Source: Phaeobacter sp. CECT 5382
GTDB lineage: Bacteria > Pseudomonadota > Alphaproteobacteria > Rhodobacterales > Rhodobacteraceae
Assembly (NCBI RefSeq): GCF_001457775.1
Contig: NZ_CYSG01000003.1
Coordinates: 1 to 64,000, forward strand
Direction of reading: 5' to 3'
Length of the DNA: 64,000 nt
The stretch's first letter is position 1. Each line of letters opens with the position of its first letter. Both the position numbers and the translations under genes were made by a program. Shown here piece after piece: positions 17,761-27,129 of this stretch. The notes under the pieces are model-generated. The model did no database searches. It was not told the origin of the DNA and was given only the letters and a program-made list of their open reading frames with translations.

Positions 17761-19116
17761 TCAGATCCGTCCAGCCACCATATCACGCACCTTGACGGCA
17801 TAACGGTCTGTCATACCTGAAACAAAATCCGCAAGGCTGTGCATTGCAGTGTATTCATCGGTAATGCCGCGCAGATCCAGATCCACCGCCCGCACCAGTT
17901 TAGCCCAATAGCCATGCTGCTCCAGGAAGGTTTCGACCTCCCAGTCACAGGCCCGCAGATCCCGATACAGCCCGTGAAAATGGTCCAGCACCGCAAAGAT
18001 CACCTGACGCCCGGCGATCTCCAGTTCTGTCTTGCGCTGCGCCGTGAAAATCCGCGCGTTGGAGATCTCCTTCATCTGGTCAAAGGCAGCAGCCTTCGAG
18101 GACACCTCCATTAACCCGTCGTTAAAATCACCTGCCATGATCGCATCATAATTTTCCATGAAGGCCCCGACTGCGGCCTCAATCGCCTGATGAATGGCAC
18201 CAGCGCGACGCATCGACACGATTTCACGGACCGTCATCATGGGATCATCGGCTCGGTTGGGCTTGCCTGCGATCTCTTCCAGGCAGTCGATCACCTGCTG
18301 GCTGCTGAGATCGCCCACCGTGGCGGCATCCTCCAGATCCAGGATCCGGTAGCAAATGTCATCCGCAGCCTCGACCAGAAAGGCTAGCGGGTGGCGGCGC
18401 CAGCATTTTGCTGCACCCGCCCCGACAGCCCGCAGCCCCAGCGCCTCGGCTACTTCGGCAAACAGGGTCGCCTCAGAGCCGAACACGCCGAATTTCTTCA
18501 GCCCCACATAGCCCGGCTCAGCCAGCTGACGCGCCTCGGCGGTACAGGGGTATTTCATAAAGGCTCCCAGCGTGGCGTAGGACAGCCGCATGCCGCCTTC
18601 GCGTCGCGCCATCTCCAGTCGGGCAGCAATGCGAAAGCCTTGGGCGTTACCTTCGAATTCTTCAAACTCGGCCTGTTGCGCCTTGGGGATCGCGCCAGCC
18701 ACACCGGTACTGCTTTGAAACTGCGCGGCAAACCACTGGCCGATGCTGTCTTCGCCGGAATGGCCAAAGGGTGGGTTGCCGATATCATGCACAAGGCACG
18801 CGGCCTGAATGGTGCCGGCCACCACATCTCGTTGCGCCTGCGTGATATATCCGGCATCCAGCATCGCCTGCCCTGCCAATACCCCCAATGACCGCCCCGC
18901 GCTGGCGGTTTCAAGGCTGTGGATCATCCGGTGATGCACATGGTCGTGTTCATAAAGCGGATGCACCTGGGTTTTCTGCGCCAGACGGCGGAAGGGTTCA
19001 GAAAACAGAATCCGGTCATAGTCCTGCAGATAGGCGGGCCGCCCTGGAGCCTCAGGAAAGTCTGGCCGACACAGCCGCCCCGGGTTCAACAACCTGTCCC
19101 ATTGCATCACCATCAT
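17761..19116 (-). CDS. dgt: Deoxyguanosinetriphosphate triphosphohydrolase-like protein
   Basis: An HD-domain dNTP triphosphohydrolase (dGTPase family, 451 residues) that splits dNTP to deoxynucleoside and triphosphate, which may control dNTP pools. Metal ligands are visible in HHRMIHSLETA (His), the HD pair in LVHDIGNPPFGHSGE, and a later Asp in VEAADDICYRILDLEDA. Three closely spaced in-frame ATGs exist (19116, 19113, 19107); the first has AGGAGCAC upstream and I use it. Nucleotide preference cannot be told. Confidence 0.9.
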   Translation of the reverse strand: MMVMQWDRLLNPGRLCRPDFPEAPGRPAYLQDYDRILFSEPFRRLAQKTQVHPLYEHDHVHHRMIHSLETASAGRSLGVLAGQAMLDAGYITQAQRDVVAGTIQAACLVHDIGNPPFGHSGEDSIGQWFAAQFQSSTGVAGAIPKAQQAEFEEFEGNAQGFRIAARLEMARREGGMRLSYATLGAFMKYPCTAEARQLAEPGYVGLKKFGVFGSEATLFAEVAEALGLRAVGAGAAKCWRRHPLAFLVEAADDICYRILDLEDAATVGDLSSQQVIDCLEEIAGKPNRADDPMMTVREIVSMRRAGAIHQAIEAAVGAFMENYDAIMAGDFNDGLMEVSSKAAAFDQMKEISNARIFTAQRKTELEIAGRQVIFAVLDHFHGLYRDLRACDWEVETFLEQHGYWAKLVRAVDLDLRGITDEYTAMHSLADFVSGMTDRYAVKVRDMVAGRI

Positions 19117-19235
19117 CTGTGCTCCTGTGCCTGTGCTTTGTGGTTCGACCTGTCGAATTCAGCTGCGCTTTAACGGGAGCCAGCGACGAAATGCAAATAC
19201 TTCGCCACGCGTCTCACCGATGCGTCACCAATACG

Positions 19236-20123
19236 TCAGCCCGGCGCAATCCCCGAAGGTTCCAACTTGTGCTCAGGTTCCACATGGATATTCACCTGCG
19301 CCTCTGGCAGCTCTGCCTGGATCGCGTCTTCGATATGGTCGCAGATCGCATGCGAAGCCTGCACCGTCATCGTCCCCTCCACCACCATGTGGAATTCGAC
19401 AAACAGCGCCACCCCGGCACGACGGGTCTTGAGCCCATGCACCTGCAGTGCCCCTTCGGCCGCTCGGTGCAAAATCTCTTCAATCTTGGCGCGCTCTTCC
19501 GGCGGAGCAGCGGAATCCATCAGCCCATTCACCGATGAAACCACAACAGCGTAGCCTTCGCGCAGGATATTCAGGGCCACCAGCAGCGCCAAAAGCGGGT
19601 CCAGGATAACCCACCCGGTTATCAGCGCCAGGATCAGCCCACCCAGCACCCCGACCGAAGTCCAGACATCGCTCATCAAATGACGCCCACCCGCAGTCAA
19701 AGCCGGAGAATTGAGCGCACCACCGCGCTTGATCAACACCCGCGCCCACAACAGGTTCAACGCCAAAGCAAGGGCATTCACCCAGAGCCCCGCCTGCCCC
19801 CAATCGGCGGTCGAGCGGAGGTTCGCAAGCGCATGAATGGATTGTTCGACGATCAACAGCGCGGCGATGATGATCATGATACCTTCGACCACCGCCGAGA
19901 AATACTCCGCCTTGTGGTGCCCGAAGGGGTGTCCCGCATCCGCTGGTCGTTTGGCATAGTGCACGGCCATCCAGGCCATCACCGCGCCACCCACATTGAC
20001 CAGGGATTCCAGCGCATCCGACAGCAAGGCGACCGAACTTGTCAGCCACCAGGCCGCCAGTTTCAGCCCCAGCACCACCAGCGCAATCAGGATCGATCCG
20101 AGGGCAAGTCGCTCTGCATTCAT
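19236..20123 (-). CDS. Cation diffusion facilitator (CDF) family transporter
   Basis: A 295-residue inner-membrane metal/proton antiporter with about six transmembrane helices and a C-terminal cytosolic domain (LQVHGLKTRRAGVALFVEFHMVV). The TM2 site reads SDALESLVNVGG, so the common HxxxD metal pair is ExxxN here, while TM5 keeps HLMSD. HPFGHHKAEYFSAVVEG is the family loop. The metal is therefore uncertain (Fe, Mn and Zn are all possible). The start at 20123 has GGGGAGAC upstream; the reading to 20153 is longer without support. Confidence 0.88.
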   Translation of the reverse strand: MNAERLALGSILIALVVLGLKLAAWWLTSSVALLSDALESLVNVGGAVMAWMAVHYAKRPADAGHPFGHHKAEYFSAVVEGIMIIIAALLIVEQSIHALANLRSTADWGQAGLWVNALALALNLLWARVLIKRGGALNSPALTAGGRHLMSDVWTSVGVLGGLILALITGWVILDPLLALLVALNILREGYAVVVSSVNGLMDSAAPPEERAKIEEILHRAAEGALQVHGLKTRRAGVALFVEFHMVVEGTMTVQASHAICDHIEDAIQAELPEAQVNIHVEPEHKLEPSGIAPG

Positions 20124-20248
20124 TCCGCTTGTCTCCCCACACCAATGGCCCATCCCAATATCCTGATCCAGGCCTCACCTGTACTCAATTCGCGCGCTTT
20201 GCCCCGGATTAGAGCCCGCTTAGTGCCAGGCTACCCCCCAAAACTGAC

Positions 20249-21016
20249 CTATAGCATCAAGCCGCGGCGCAGCAGATTCACTCCGGCCAGCAAAAGCACA
20301 ATAAGCGTTGCGCGCTTAAAAACCGATTGATCAATTCGGTCGTGCAATTTGCCGCCAATCCACATCCCAATCACCGCAGGCAGAACCAGAGCGATCGAAA
20401 ACGGCAGTGTCTCTGCTCGCACCACACCTGATCCCACATGTGCCACCAGCAAAGCGACCGCTCCCATGCCGTAGATTACGCCTTGCACTCGGATCTGTTC
20501 GCTCTTTTCCGTGCCGAGCGCGGTCAGATAGGCCACCGTTGGCGGCCCCCACACACCTGACACTCCACCAATCAGCCCGGCAAAAGCCCCGACCAGTATC
20601 TCTGTGCGGGGGGTCGGTTTGGCAAGCGTCAGTGCCACTCCGAATAGCTGCAACAGCACGAACACCGTCACCGGAATTCCGATCACCAGGAACATCACCT
20701 GCTGCGGCAGCACCCGGACCATCTGGGCACTGGCCAACAAAAACACCAATCCAGCCAGCAGAAAGATCCTGAACCGTTTCAACGAGGCAAAGGCGGCCCC
20801 CGCCCCTTGCCGCAGGGCCTGCATCCAATTGGTTACCAGCGTGGGCAGAATCAGTCCCGCCAGCGCCAGTTCGGGTGAAATGAACAGGCTCAACCCTGAC
20901 ACAAGGATCATCGGCAGCGCAAAACCGACCATGCCCTTGACCGTGCCGGCAAGCAGCGCAACCGCAAAGGCAATGGATAGATCAGTGGGGGAGATCAGGC
21001 TGAAAAACTGGCTCAT
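20249..21016 (-). CDS. TauE/SafE (TSUP) family membrane transporter
   Basis: A 255-residue protein with about eight hydrophobic helices in two halves. Each half starts with the family pattern: AVALLAGTVKGMVGFALPMI and LVGAFAGLIGGVSGVWGPP. TSUP proteins move sulfite, sulfoacetate or other small organosulfur and carboxylic anions. No sulfonate genes adjoin, so the substrate is open. It lies upstream of the CDF gene on the same strand with a 125-bp gap. Confidence 0.88.
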   Translation of the reverse strand: MSQFFSLISPTDLSIAFAVALLAGTVKGMVGFALPMILVSGLSLFISPELALAGLILPTLVTNWMQALRQGAGAAFASLKRFRIFLLAGLVFLLASAQMVRVLPQQVMFLVIGIPVTVFVLLQLFGVALTLAKPTPRTEILVGAFAGLIGGVSGVWGPPTVAYLTALGTEKSEQIRVQGVIYGMGAVALLVAHVGSGVVRAETLPFSIALVLPAVIGMWIGGKLHDRIDQSVFKRATLIVLLLAGVNLLRRGLML

Positions 21017-21174
21017 ACCCCTGCTCTATCACTGCAGTCAGGCAGATTGAACCGACCGCATCAGAAGAATTCCGTCACGCAACATTTTATCACATTGCCG
21101 CAGTGCGGCGTATTTTTGTTGCGCTGCACCTGCAAAGTGATTTACCACCAAGCGACGGAATAAGGACGTGATTC

Positions 21175-22860
21175 ATGGCTCATGACGGACAGGACCTGCA
21201 AATGAAACCGATTGTGCTCCCCGAACTGCTGACGCTGACTGCCGCAGCACTTGCCCCGCTGGACGCCACGCTGGAGGCCGCCCGTGATGCGGTACGCACG
21301 CTGGTTAGCCAAGAGGGCCGGGTGTCGGGTCAGCTGATCGAAGCAAACCAGACGGCGGCCCATGGGCTGTCCTGGCTGGCAACCTATGTCTACAGCCTGC
21401 GCCAGATGCAGCAATGGGCCGATAAACTGAGCAGTGACGGCGGCTTCAACGAGATGGAGCAATTGATTCACCAGATCGCCTTTGGCGAATATCTGGCTCA
21501 GGTGCAGGGCGGCATTCAGATGAACCAAGGTGAAATCCTGCGCCTGCAGGATCTTGGCCTTGGACAGGACACTGTCGATGCGCTGCGCACCCCGGCCGTG
21601 ACCACTCTGATGGCCGAGGGCAACACACAGGCCGCGCGCAGCCGACTGGCCGAGCTGATGCAGGAACAGGCAGGCGCCACCATGTTCGGTGCCTCCGGTC
21701 TAGAGGATGAGCTGGAAATGATTCGCGACCAGTTCCGCCGCTACGCGGTTGAGAAGGTCGAACCCCACGCCCATGACTGGCACCTGAAGGATGAGCTGAT
21801 CCCGATGGAGGTCATCGAGGAGCTGGCAGAGTTGGGCGTCTTTGGCCTGACCATTCCAGAAGAGTTCGGCGGCTTTGGCCTGTCCAAAGCCTCGATGGTT
21901 GTGGTCTCCGAAGAACTGTCACGCGGCTATATCGGTGTTGGCTCGCTGGCTACACGGTCCGAGATCGCCGCCGAGCTGATCCTTTGCGGAGGCACCGACG
22001 ACCAGAAGGCGCAGTGGTTGCCCAAAATTTCCAGCGCCGAAATCCTGCCAACGGCCGTCTTTACCGAGCCGAATACCGGATCTGACCTGGGATCCCTGCG
22101 CACTCGTGCAGTCAAAGACGACAATGGCGACTACGCGGTGACCGGCAATAAGACCTGGATCACCCACGCGGCGCGCACCCATGTCATGACCCTGCTGGCA
22201 CGAACCGACCCCGAAACCAGCGACCATCGTGGTCTGTCGATGTTCCTGGCGGAAAAGACCCCCGGCACCGATGCCGAGCCTTTCCCGACGCCCGGCATGA
22301 CCGGCGGCGAGATCGAAGTTCTGGGCTATCGCGGCATGAAGGAATACGAGCTGGGTTTTGACGGCTTTGCCGTGAAGAAAGAAAACCTGCTGGGCGGCGA
22401 AGAAGGCAAGGGCTTTAAACAGCTGATGGAGACCTTCGAGAGCGCGCGTATCCAAACTGCAGCGCGTGCCATTGGTGTGGCGCAATCGGCCCTGGATATT
22501 GCCATGCAATACGCTCAGGACCGCAAGCAGTTCGGCAAAAGCCTGATCAATTTCCCCCGTGTGTCGGGCAAGCTGGCAATGATGGCGGTTGAGATCATGG
22601 TGGCGCGTCAGCTCACCTATTTCTCGGCCTGGGAAAAGGACCACGGACACCGTTGCGATCTTGAAGCCGGTATGGCCAAGCTGCTGGGCGCACGCGTTGC
22701 CTGGGCCGCTGCCGACAACGGCTTGCAGATCCACGGTGGCAACGGCTTTGCGCTGGAATACAAGATCAGCCGTGTGCTTTGCGATGCGCGAATCCTCAAT
22801 ATCTTTGAAGGTGCCGCCGAGATCCAGGCGCAGGTGATCGCCCGTCGTCTGCTGGCCTGA
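21175..22860 (+). CDS. mcd: (2S)-methylsuccinyl-CoA dehydrogenase
   Basis: A 561-residue acyl-CoA dehydrogenase with an N-terminal extension of about 170 residues before the core. This extended form is typical of Mcd of the ethylmalonyl-CoA pathway, which oxidises methylsuccinyl-CoA to mesaconyl-CoA. Core motifs are FGLTIPEEFGGFGLSK, FTEPNTGSDLGSLRTRA (FAD/substrate), WITHAARTHVMTLLART, QDRKQFGKSLINFP and LQIHGGNGFALEY. ETF, encoded at 6.5-8.2 kb, is the expected acceptor. The start at 21175 follows AAGGACG. A broader acyl-CoA dehydrogenase remains the alternative. Confidence 0.9.
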   Translation: MAHDGQDLQMKPIVLPELLTLTAAALAPLDATLEAARDAVRTLVSQEGRVSGQLIEANQTAAHGLSWLATYVYSLRQMQQWADKLSSDGGFNEMEQLIHQIAFGEYLAQVQGGIQMNQGEILRLQDLGLGQDTVDALRTPAVTTLMAEGNTQAARSRLAELMQEQAGATMFGASGLEDELEMIRDQFRRYAVEKVEPHAHDWHLKDELIPMEVIEELAELGVFGLTIPEEFGGFGLSKASMVVVSEELSRGYIGVGSLATRSEIAAELILCGGTDDQKAQWLPKISSAEILPTAVFTEPNTGSDLGSLRTRAVKDDNGDYAVTGNKTWITHAARTHVMTLLARTDPETSDHRGLSMFLAEKTPGTDAEPFPTPGMTGGEIEVLGYRGMKEYELGFDGFAVKKENLLGGEEGKGFKQLMETFESARIQTAARAIGVAQSALDIAMQYAQDRKQFGKSLINFPRVSGKLAMMAVEIMVARQLTYFSAWEKDHGHRCDLEAGMAKLLGARVAWAAADNGLQIHGGNGFALEYKISRVLCDARILNIFEGAAEIQAQVIARRLLA

Positions 22861-22911
22861 TGTCAATCTGATCCGAAAGGTCCGATTGTAAAAAACCGAA
22901 AAAACTCGAAC

Positions 22912-22940
22912 AGCCCGGCCTTCTGGTCGGGCTTTTGCTT
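22912..22940 (+). terminator. Intrinsic terminator of mcd
   Basis: The stem AGCCCGGCC/GGTCGGGCT (22912-22920 with 22925-22933, one G-T pair) has loop TTCT and is followed by a T-rich tract to 22940. It sits about 50 bp after the mcd stop. Confidence 0.85.
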
Positions 22941-23087
22941 TTAGGGCCGACTAAGGTTTGACGGCCGCGGCGCCTTGGTCGCCAAATAGCCACTTGATCG
23001 CCATCTTCTCTCCGCCTGTCTTGTTAAAATTCGAAGGGTTCCAGATCCGGTATTTCTTCCGCCCTCTAGCCCCGATAGATTTGTCCC

Positions 23088-23804
23088 ATGTTTCAGCTTA
23101 TTTCCAGAACTCTGCTCACCTGTATCGCCCTGCTATCGCTGGCCGGATGCGGTGAAACCGTCACCCGCGGCAGCAGCTCGCCGGTGCTGGTGATGGGTGA
23201 TTCCCTGATGGCCTGGAATGGTGGCTCCAACCGGGCCATTTCCGACGTGATGGAGCGCGAGCTGAAGCAGGAGGTGGTGGACCGTTCGGTCTCTTCGGCC
23301 CGCATCGTTTACAACCTGCCCCTGACCGGCGCGGCAGGGTTGAGCATTCCCAAACAATACCGCGCAGGCGACTGGGACTGGGTTGTCGTCAATGGCGGCG
23401 GCAACGACCTTTGGCTCGGTTGCGGCTGCTTTGCCTGCAAACGCAAGATGAACCGTTTGGTCGCGCAGGATGGCAGCTACGGGGCAATCCCCGATCTAGT
23501 GGCAAAGCTGCGTTCCACTGGTGCCCGTGTGATCTATACCGGCTATCTGCGCAGCCCCGGCACAGGATCACCAATTGAATACTGCAAAGACGAAGGTCAG
23601 GAGCTGGACCGCCGCATCGCCCGCATGGCGAAGCAGGACGATGGCGTCTTTTTCCTGTCTCTGGCGGATCTGGTGCCCAATGGTGACCGGTCCTACCATG
23701 CGCTGGATATGATCCACCCCTCGGTCAAGGGCAGTGCTGCCATCGCCAGCCGCATCACCGGTCTGATGCGCCAGAACAGCGCCAAGCCGCACGCGACGAA
23801 TTAG
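23088..23804 (+). CDS. SGNH/GDSL-type hydrolase, lipoprotein
   Basis: A 238-residue secreted esterase-like protein. It starts MFQLISRTLLTCIALLSLAGC, a lipoprotein signal with lipobox LAGC, so it is probably anchored at a membrane facing the periplasm. The SGNH blocks are present: VMGDSLMAW (catalytic Ser), VVNGGGNDLWLG (Asn) and the final ALDMIHPSVKG with the Asp-x-x-His dyad. A Cys-rich insert, CGCFACKRK, follows block III. The substrate is unknown. It ends 6 bp before the next lipoprotein gene. Confidence 0.88.
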   Translation: MFQLISRTLLTCIALLSLAGCGETVTRGSSSPVLVMGDSLMAWNGGSNRAISDVMERELKQEVVDRSVSSARIVYNLPLTGAAGLSIPKQYRAGDWDWVVVNGGGNDLWLGCGCFACKRKMNRLVAQDGSYGAIPDLVAKLRSTGARVIYTGYLRSPGTGSPIEYCKDEGQELDRRIARMAKQDDGVFFLSLADLVPNGDRSYHALDMIHPSVKGSAAIASRITGLMRQNSAKPHATN

Positions 23805-23810
23805 CCTCGC

Positions 23811-24200
23811 ATGCGTCTTTTGCTGCCTCTTTTCCTTGCTGTTCCTCTGATGTCGGGCTGCAGCGGTGATGAAAGCCTTAGCGCCTATGGCGGCGCCGGA
23901 GAAAGCTGGACCTTGAAAGAGCTGAACCAGACAGCCTTTGAGACACCGGCAACACTGAACCTGACCACCCCCGGAGAGATCAGCGGTCAGGCCCCGTGCA
24001 ACAGTTACCGCGCTCAGCAAACTGCGCCTTATCCCTGGTTCGAGGTCAAAGCCCTCGTCACCACCCGCAAGGCCTGCCCGGTGCTGGAGCAGGAAAGGGC
24101 CTATCTCAGCGCGCTTCAGTCCATGTCAGAGGCCGAGATCGCCGGGGATGTACTGATCCTGCGTAATGACAGCGGTCAGGAAATGATCTTTACCAGATAG
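23811..24200 (+). CDS. META-domain lipoprotein (HslJ-like)
   Basis: A 129-residue protein. Signal MRLLLPLFLAVPLMSGC ends in lipobox MSGC. The mature part resembles the META/HslJ domain: WTLKELNQTAF, then GQAPCNSYRAQ, then a conserved TRKACPVLEQERAYLSAL. HslJ of E. coli is a heat-inducible outer-membrane protein linked to novobiocin resistance; the domain's activity is not known. The two Cys could form a disulfide. It is probably co-transcribed with the upstream hydrolase. Confidence 0.85.
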   Translation: MRLLLPLFLAVPLMSGCSGDESLSAYGGAGESWTLKELNQTAFETPATLNLTTPGEISGQAPCNSYRAQQTAPYPWFEVKALVTTRKACPVLEQERAYLSALQSMSEAEIAGDVLILRNDSGQEMIFTR

Positions 24201-24237
24201 CCCCGTCTATGCGCTGGGATTGTCATTTCCGCCGGGA

Positions 24238-24963
24238 TCAAAGCCTGCGCGCAAAGGCATCCAAGAACCGACCACGCGCTTCGGGCAATGGGCGGTTGCC
24301 AAGGCTTGGTGCCAATCTCGCCTCCAGAAAATGCCCGGTAGTCCGCAGCCCCGCAGCAACCTCATGATCAGGTGCGTCGCCCTGCCCCAGCATAACTGGT
24401 GGCAAGGGCAACAAGCGTGCGACCCATTGCCCGGCCTCTTGCCTAGATACCGCCCGTCCGGTCTTTGGCGAGACATAGGCAAGTTCCTCGTTGCGACCCG
24501 ACACGGCACAGGCGCTGAGGTCGAGGCCAAAGCCCAGCTCCTCTAGCAGTGCCATTTCCCAGCGCAGATAGGCCAACGGCCAGACTTCCTCTTCTGCAAG
24601 CAGATCCAGCAATTGTTCGGAGCGTTTATAAAGCGCGGGGTGAGGCTCGCGCTCTGGCAGGCAAAACCCCAAAAGGGCTGTCACCGCATTCAGCCCTGCC
24701 AGCGCCAGACGCCCTGAGAGCGCTGCGGCGGCACGACTGCGCAACGGCTCTGCCTTATAGCTGCCCAAATGATCTTCGAGCCGGGCACGCCACAGCAAAT
24801 CCAACTGGGCTCCGGGTTGCAGCACCGGGGCTTTCTTGCGACTGGCACCACCATGCACGATGCCCGCGTGGCGCCCGTGGCCTTCGGTGAAGACATCAAT
24901 AATCGCAGCGCCTTCGCCATGGCGCCGCCGTGTCAGCAGGATGCCGTGATCACGCCACTCCAA
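24238..24963 (-). CDS. recO: DNA repair protein RecO
   Basis: RecO helps load RecA onto SSB-coated single-stranded DNA with RecR. The 241-residue product has the N-terminal OB fold with [25 protein letters not shown] and a helical C-terminal domain. I use the TTG at 24963 as start: it reads MEWRD as in homologues and has AGGAG nine bases upstream. An ATG-like start farther upstream (25059) would add 32 non-homologous residues. It is the last gene of the minus-strand run from folK/rpoZ, next to era as is usual. Confidence 0.92.
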   Translation of the reverse strand: MEWRDHGILLTRRRHGEGAAIIDVFTEGHGRHAGIVHGGASRKKAPVLQPGAQLDLLWRARLEDHLGSYKAEPLRSRAAAALSGRLALAGLNAVTALLGFCLPEREPHPALYKRSEQLLDLLAEEEVWPLAYLRWEMALLEELGFGLDLSACAVSGRNEELAYVSPKTGRAVSRQEAGQWVARLLPLPPVMLGQGDAPDHEVAAGLRTTGHFLEARLAPSLGNRPLPEARGRFLDAFARRL

Positions 24964-25077
24964 AGCTTCGCTCTCCTGATCGCATGGGTTCCCGTTGCAA
25001 ATACCAGACCTCAAGCGGGTCAAAACAGCAAGCGCGCGGTTCGCGCAGGACGGACCCAAGCGCGCGGGCTTGTCAGA

Positions 25078-25407
25078 CTATTCCAGGCCCGGTTCATCCA
25101 GCAAGTGACGGCCTTCACGGTCCTCGACCTCAATCACCCAGAGATCGGGGTCAAACTCCTGTTGGCGTCGGATAGCCGCATCAACATCGGCCTCAACACC
25201 GCTGGCATGCTCAACCCATTTGCGCGCGCCACTCATCAGATCATACGAACGGTGAAAGCTCTGCGCCTGTCCGTTCAGAGTGTTGAGCTTGACCAGAACC
25301 GCACCGGCCGTGTCATCGCCATGGGCAGTGACAAAGGCCGGGATGTCCTGAAAGCGCAGACGGGCAAGATAGGCATCAACCCAGAACCGGGCGGTAAGTC
25401 GGGTCAT
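25078..25407 (-). CDS. DUF1491 family protein
   Basis: A 109-residue protein of an alphaproteobacterial family of unknown function. Typical features are the start MTRLTARFWVDAYLARL, the central HGDDTAGAVLVKLN and the end EFDPDLWVIEVEDREGRHLLDEPGL. It is soluble with no signal. It lies between era and recO on the same strand, so it is probably co-expressed with rRNA maturation and DNA repair genes. Confidence 0.85.
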   Translation of the reverse strand: MTRLTARFWVDAYLARLRFQDIPAFVTAHGDDTAGAVLVKLNTLNGQAQSFHRSYDLMSGARKWVEHASGVEADVDAAIRRQQEFDPDLWVIEVEDREGRHLLDEPGLE

Positions 25408-25540
25408 TCAGGCCTCTGTCGTGATCTGGTCCGTAGGTTACGGATTTGTGGGATACCGAAGGAGCCTCCGGCAGCAATATTTCTGGAAAGATGAAACGGC
25501 GTTACGTGCCTGCTGGAAAGGCCGGAGAACCAGGCAAGCA

Positions 25541-26446
25541 TCAGTTTCCGTCTTTGAAGTCCAAGCCCATTTCGGAGTAGCGCTCGGACTCTTCGAGCCA
25601 GTTGGGGCGGACTTTGACCTGCAAAAACAGATGCACCTTACGACCCAAAAATTCGCTAAGCTCTTCGCGTGCTGCCTGCGAAACGGCTTTGATAGTTTCG
25701 CCCCGTTTGCCCAGAACAATGCCCTTGTGACCGTCCCGCACCACATAGATGACCTGGTCGATCTTAGCTGAACCGTCCTTGCGCTCTTCCCAGTTTTCGG
25801 TTTCCACCGTCATCTGGTAGGGCAGTTCCTGATGCAGCCGCAGGGTCAGCTTTTCGCGGGTCATTTCAGCCGCGATCATCCGCATTGGCAGATCAGAGAT
25901 CTGGTCTTCGGGGTAGAACCACGGACCTTCGGGCAGCTCGGTCGCCAGCCAGAGGCGCAGCGCATCCACCCCATGCCCCCGTTCAGCCGAGATCAGGAAG
26001 GTCTCAGCAAAATCATAGCGGTCATTCAGGTCTTTGGTCAGACCAAGCAAGGTCTCGGATTGGACCCGGTCGATCTTATTGATCACCAGCGCCACTTTAC
26101 GCCCCTTGCCGAGCTCAGCGAGCCCTTCAAGGATACGTTCAACACCTTCAGTGACGCCACGGGTGGCCTCGATCAGCAGCATCACCACATCCGCATCGGC
26201 TGCACCACCCCAGGCGGCCGCGACCATGGCGCGATCCAGCCTGCGACGAGGTTGAAACAGGCCTGGCGTGTCGACAAAAACGATCTGGCTCTCGCCCTCC
26301 ATCACGATCCCGCGCACACGGGTGCGCGTGGTCTGAACCTTGTGGGTGACGATCGAGACCTTGGCCCCAACCATACGGTTCAACAGAGTGGATTTACCCG
26401 CGTTGGGCTCTCCGATCAGGGCGACGAAGCCGGCGCGTGTTGTCAT
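25541..26446 (-). CDS. era: GTPase Era
   Basis: Era is an essential GTPase that binds the 3' end of 16S rRNA and assists 30S maturation. The 301-residue product has G1 [12 protein letters not shown] (12-23), G3 DTPGLF, G4 NKID, and a C-terminal KH domain with [23 protein letters not shown]. Its ATG overlaps the rnc stop by 4 bp, so the RNase III and Era genes are translationally coupled. The length is standard. Confidence 0.97.
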   Translation of the reverse strand: MTTRAGFVALIGEPNAGKSTLLNRMVGAKVSIVTHKVQTTRTRVRGIVMEGESQIVFVDTPGLFQPRRRLDRAMVAAAWGGAADADVVMLLIEATRGVTEGVERILEGLAELGKGRKVALVINKIDRVQSETLLGLTKDLNDRYDFAETFLISAERGHGVDALRLWLATELPEGPWFYPEDQISDLPMRMIAAEMTREKLTLRLHQELPYQMTVETENWEERKDGSAKIDQVIYVVRDGHKGIVLGKRGETIKAVSQAAREELSEFLGRKVHLFLQVKVRPNWLEESERYSEMGLDFKDGN

Positions 26447-27129
26447 GTTTCTTGCTCCAAACGTGCCAAGAGCGCCTTGGCTGCGGCCTGTTCTGCGAGG
26501 CGTTTTGAGCCTGCAGCGGCGCGTTCTTCAGTGCCGTCTTCCAGCCGTACGGCAATGGTAAAGACGGGTTGATGGTCAGGGCCCTCGCGGGCGACCTGTA
26601 CATAATCAGGCGGGGTCTGGCGGCGGGCTTGTACGTATTCCTGCAGGGCCGTTTTGGGATCGCGGGCGTCGTCTTCGACCTGAAAGATCCGTTGCCCCCA
26701 AAGTCGCAGGATCATCGCCTGAGCAACCTCAAAGCCCGCATCTTTATAGACCGCAGCAATCACCGCTTCCATTCCATCGCCCAGCAGGGCCAACTTGCGC
26801 CGCCCGCCTGACATCATTTCGGAACGGCCCAGTTTGAGTACCCCCCCAAGATCAATCTCGCGGGCGACGTCGGCGCAGGCCTCTTTGCGCACCAGCGCAT
26901 TGAAGCGCGGCGCCAGCTGGCCTTCGCTCGCGATCTTGTCATGTTCCAGCAGGGCAGTTGCCATGACCAATCCTAGCACACGATCGCCCAGAAACTCCAA
27001 ACGCTGGTTGTCTTTGCGATTGGGGGACGAGACCGATGGGTGGGTCAAAGCGCGCACCAATAGTTCAGGCCGGGTAAATCTATGCCCGATCCGCTCTTCA
27101 AAAATGCGCATTTCCTTAGAGAGTTTCAC
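26443..27129 (-). CDS. rnc: Ribonuclease III
   Basis: A double-strand RNA endonuclease that processes rRNA precursors and regulates mRNAs. The 228-residue product shows the signature [18 protein letters not shown] with the first acidic residues, the second catalytic pair in [18 protein letters not shown] (Asp, Glu), and a C-terminal dsRBD ending [18 protein letters not shown]. It overlaps lepB upstream and era downstream by 4 bp each. Confidence 0.96.
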   Translation of the reverse strand: MKLSKEMRIFEERIGHRFTRPELLVRALTHPSVSSPNRKDNQRLEFLGDRVLGLVMATALLEHDKIASEGQLAPRFNALVRKEACADVAREIDLGGVLKLGRSEMMSGGRRKLALLGDGMEAVIAAVYKDAGFEVAQAMILRLWGQRIFQVEDDARDPKTALQEYVQARRQTPPDYVQVAREGPDHQPVFTIAVRLEDGTEERAAAGSKRLAEQAAAKALLARLEQET

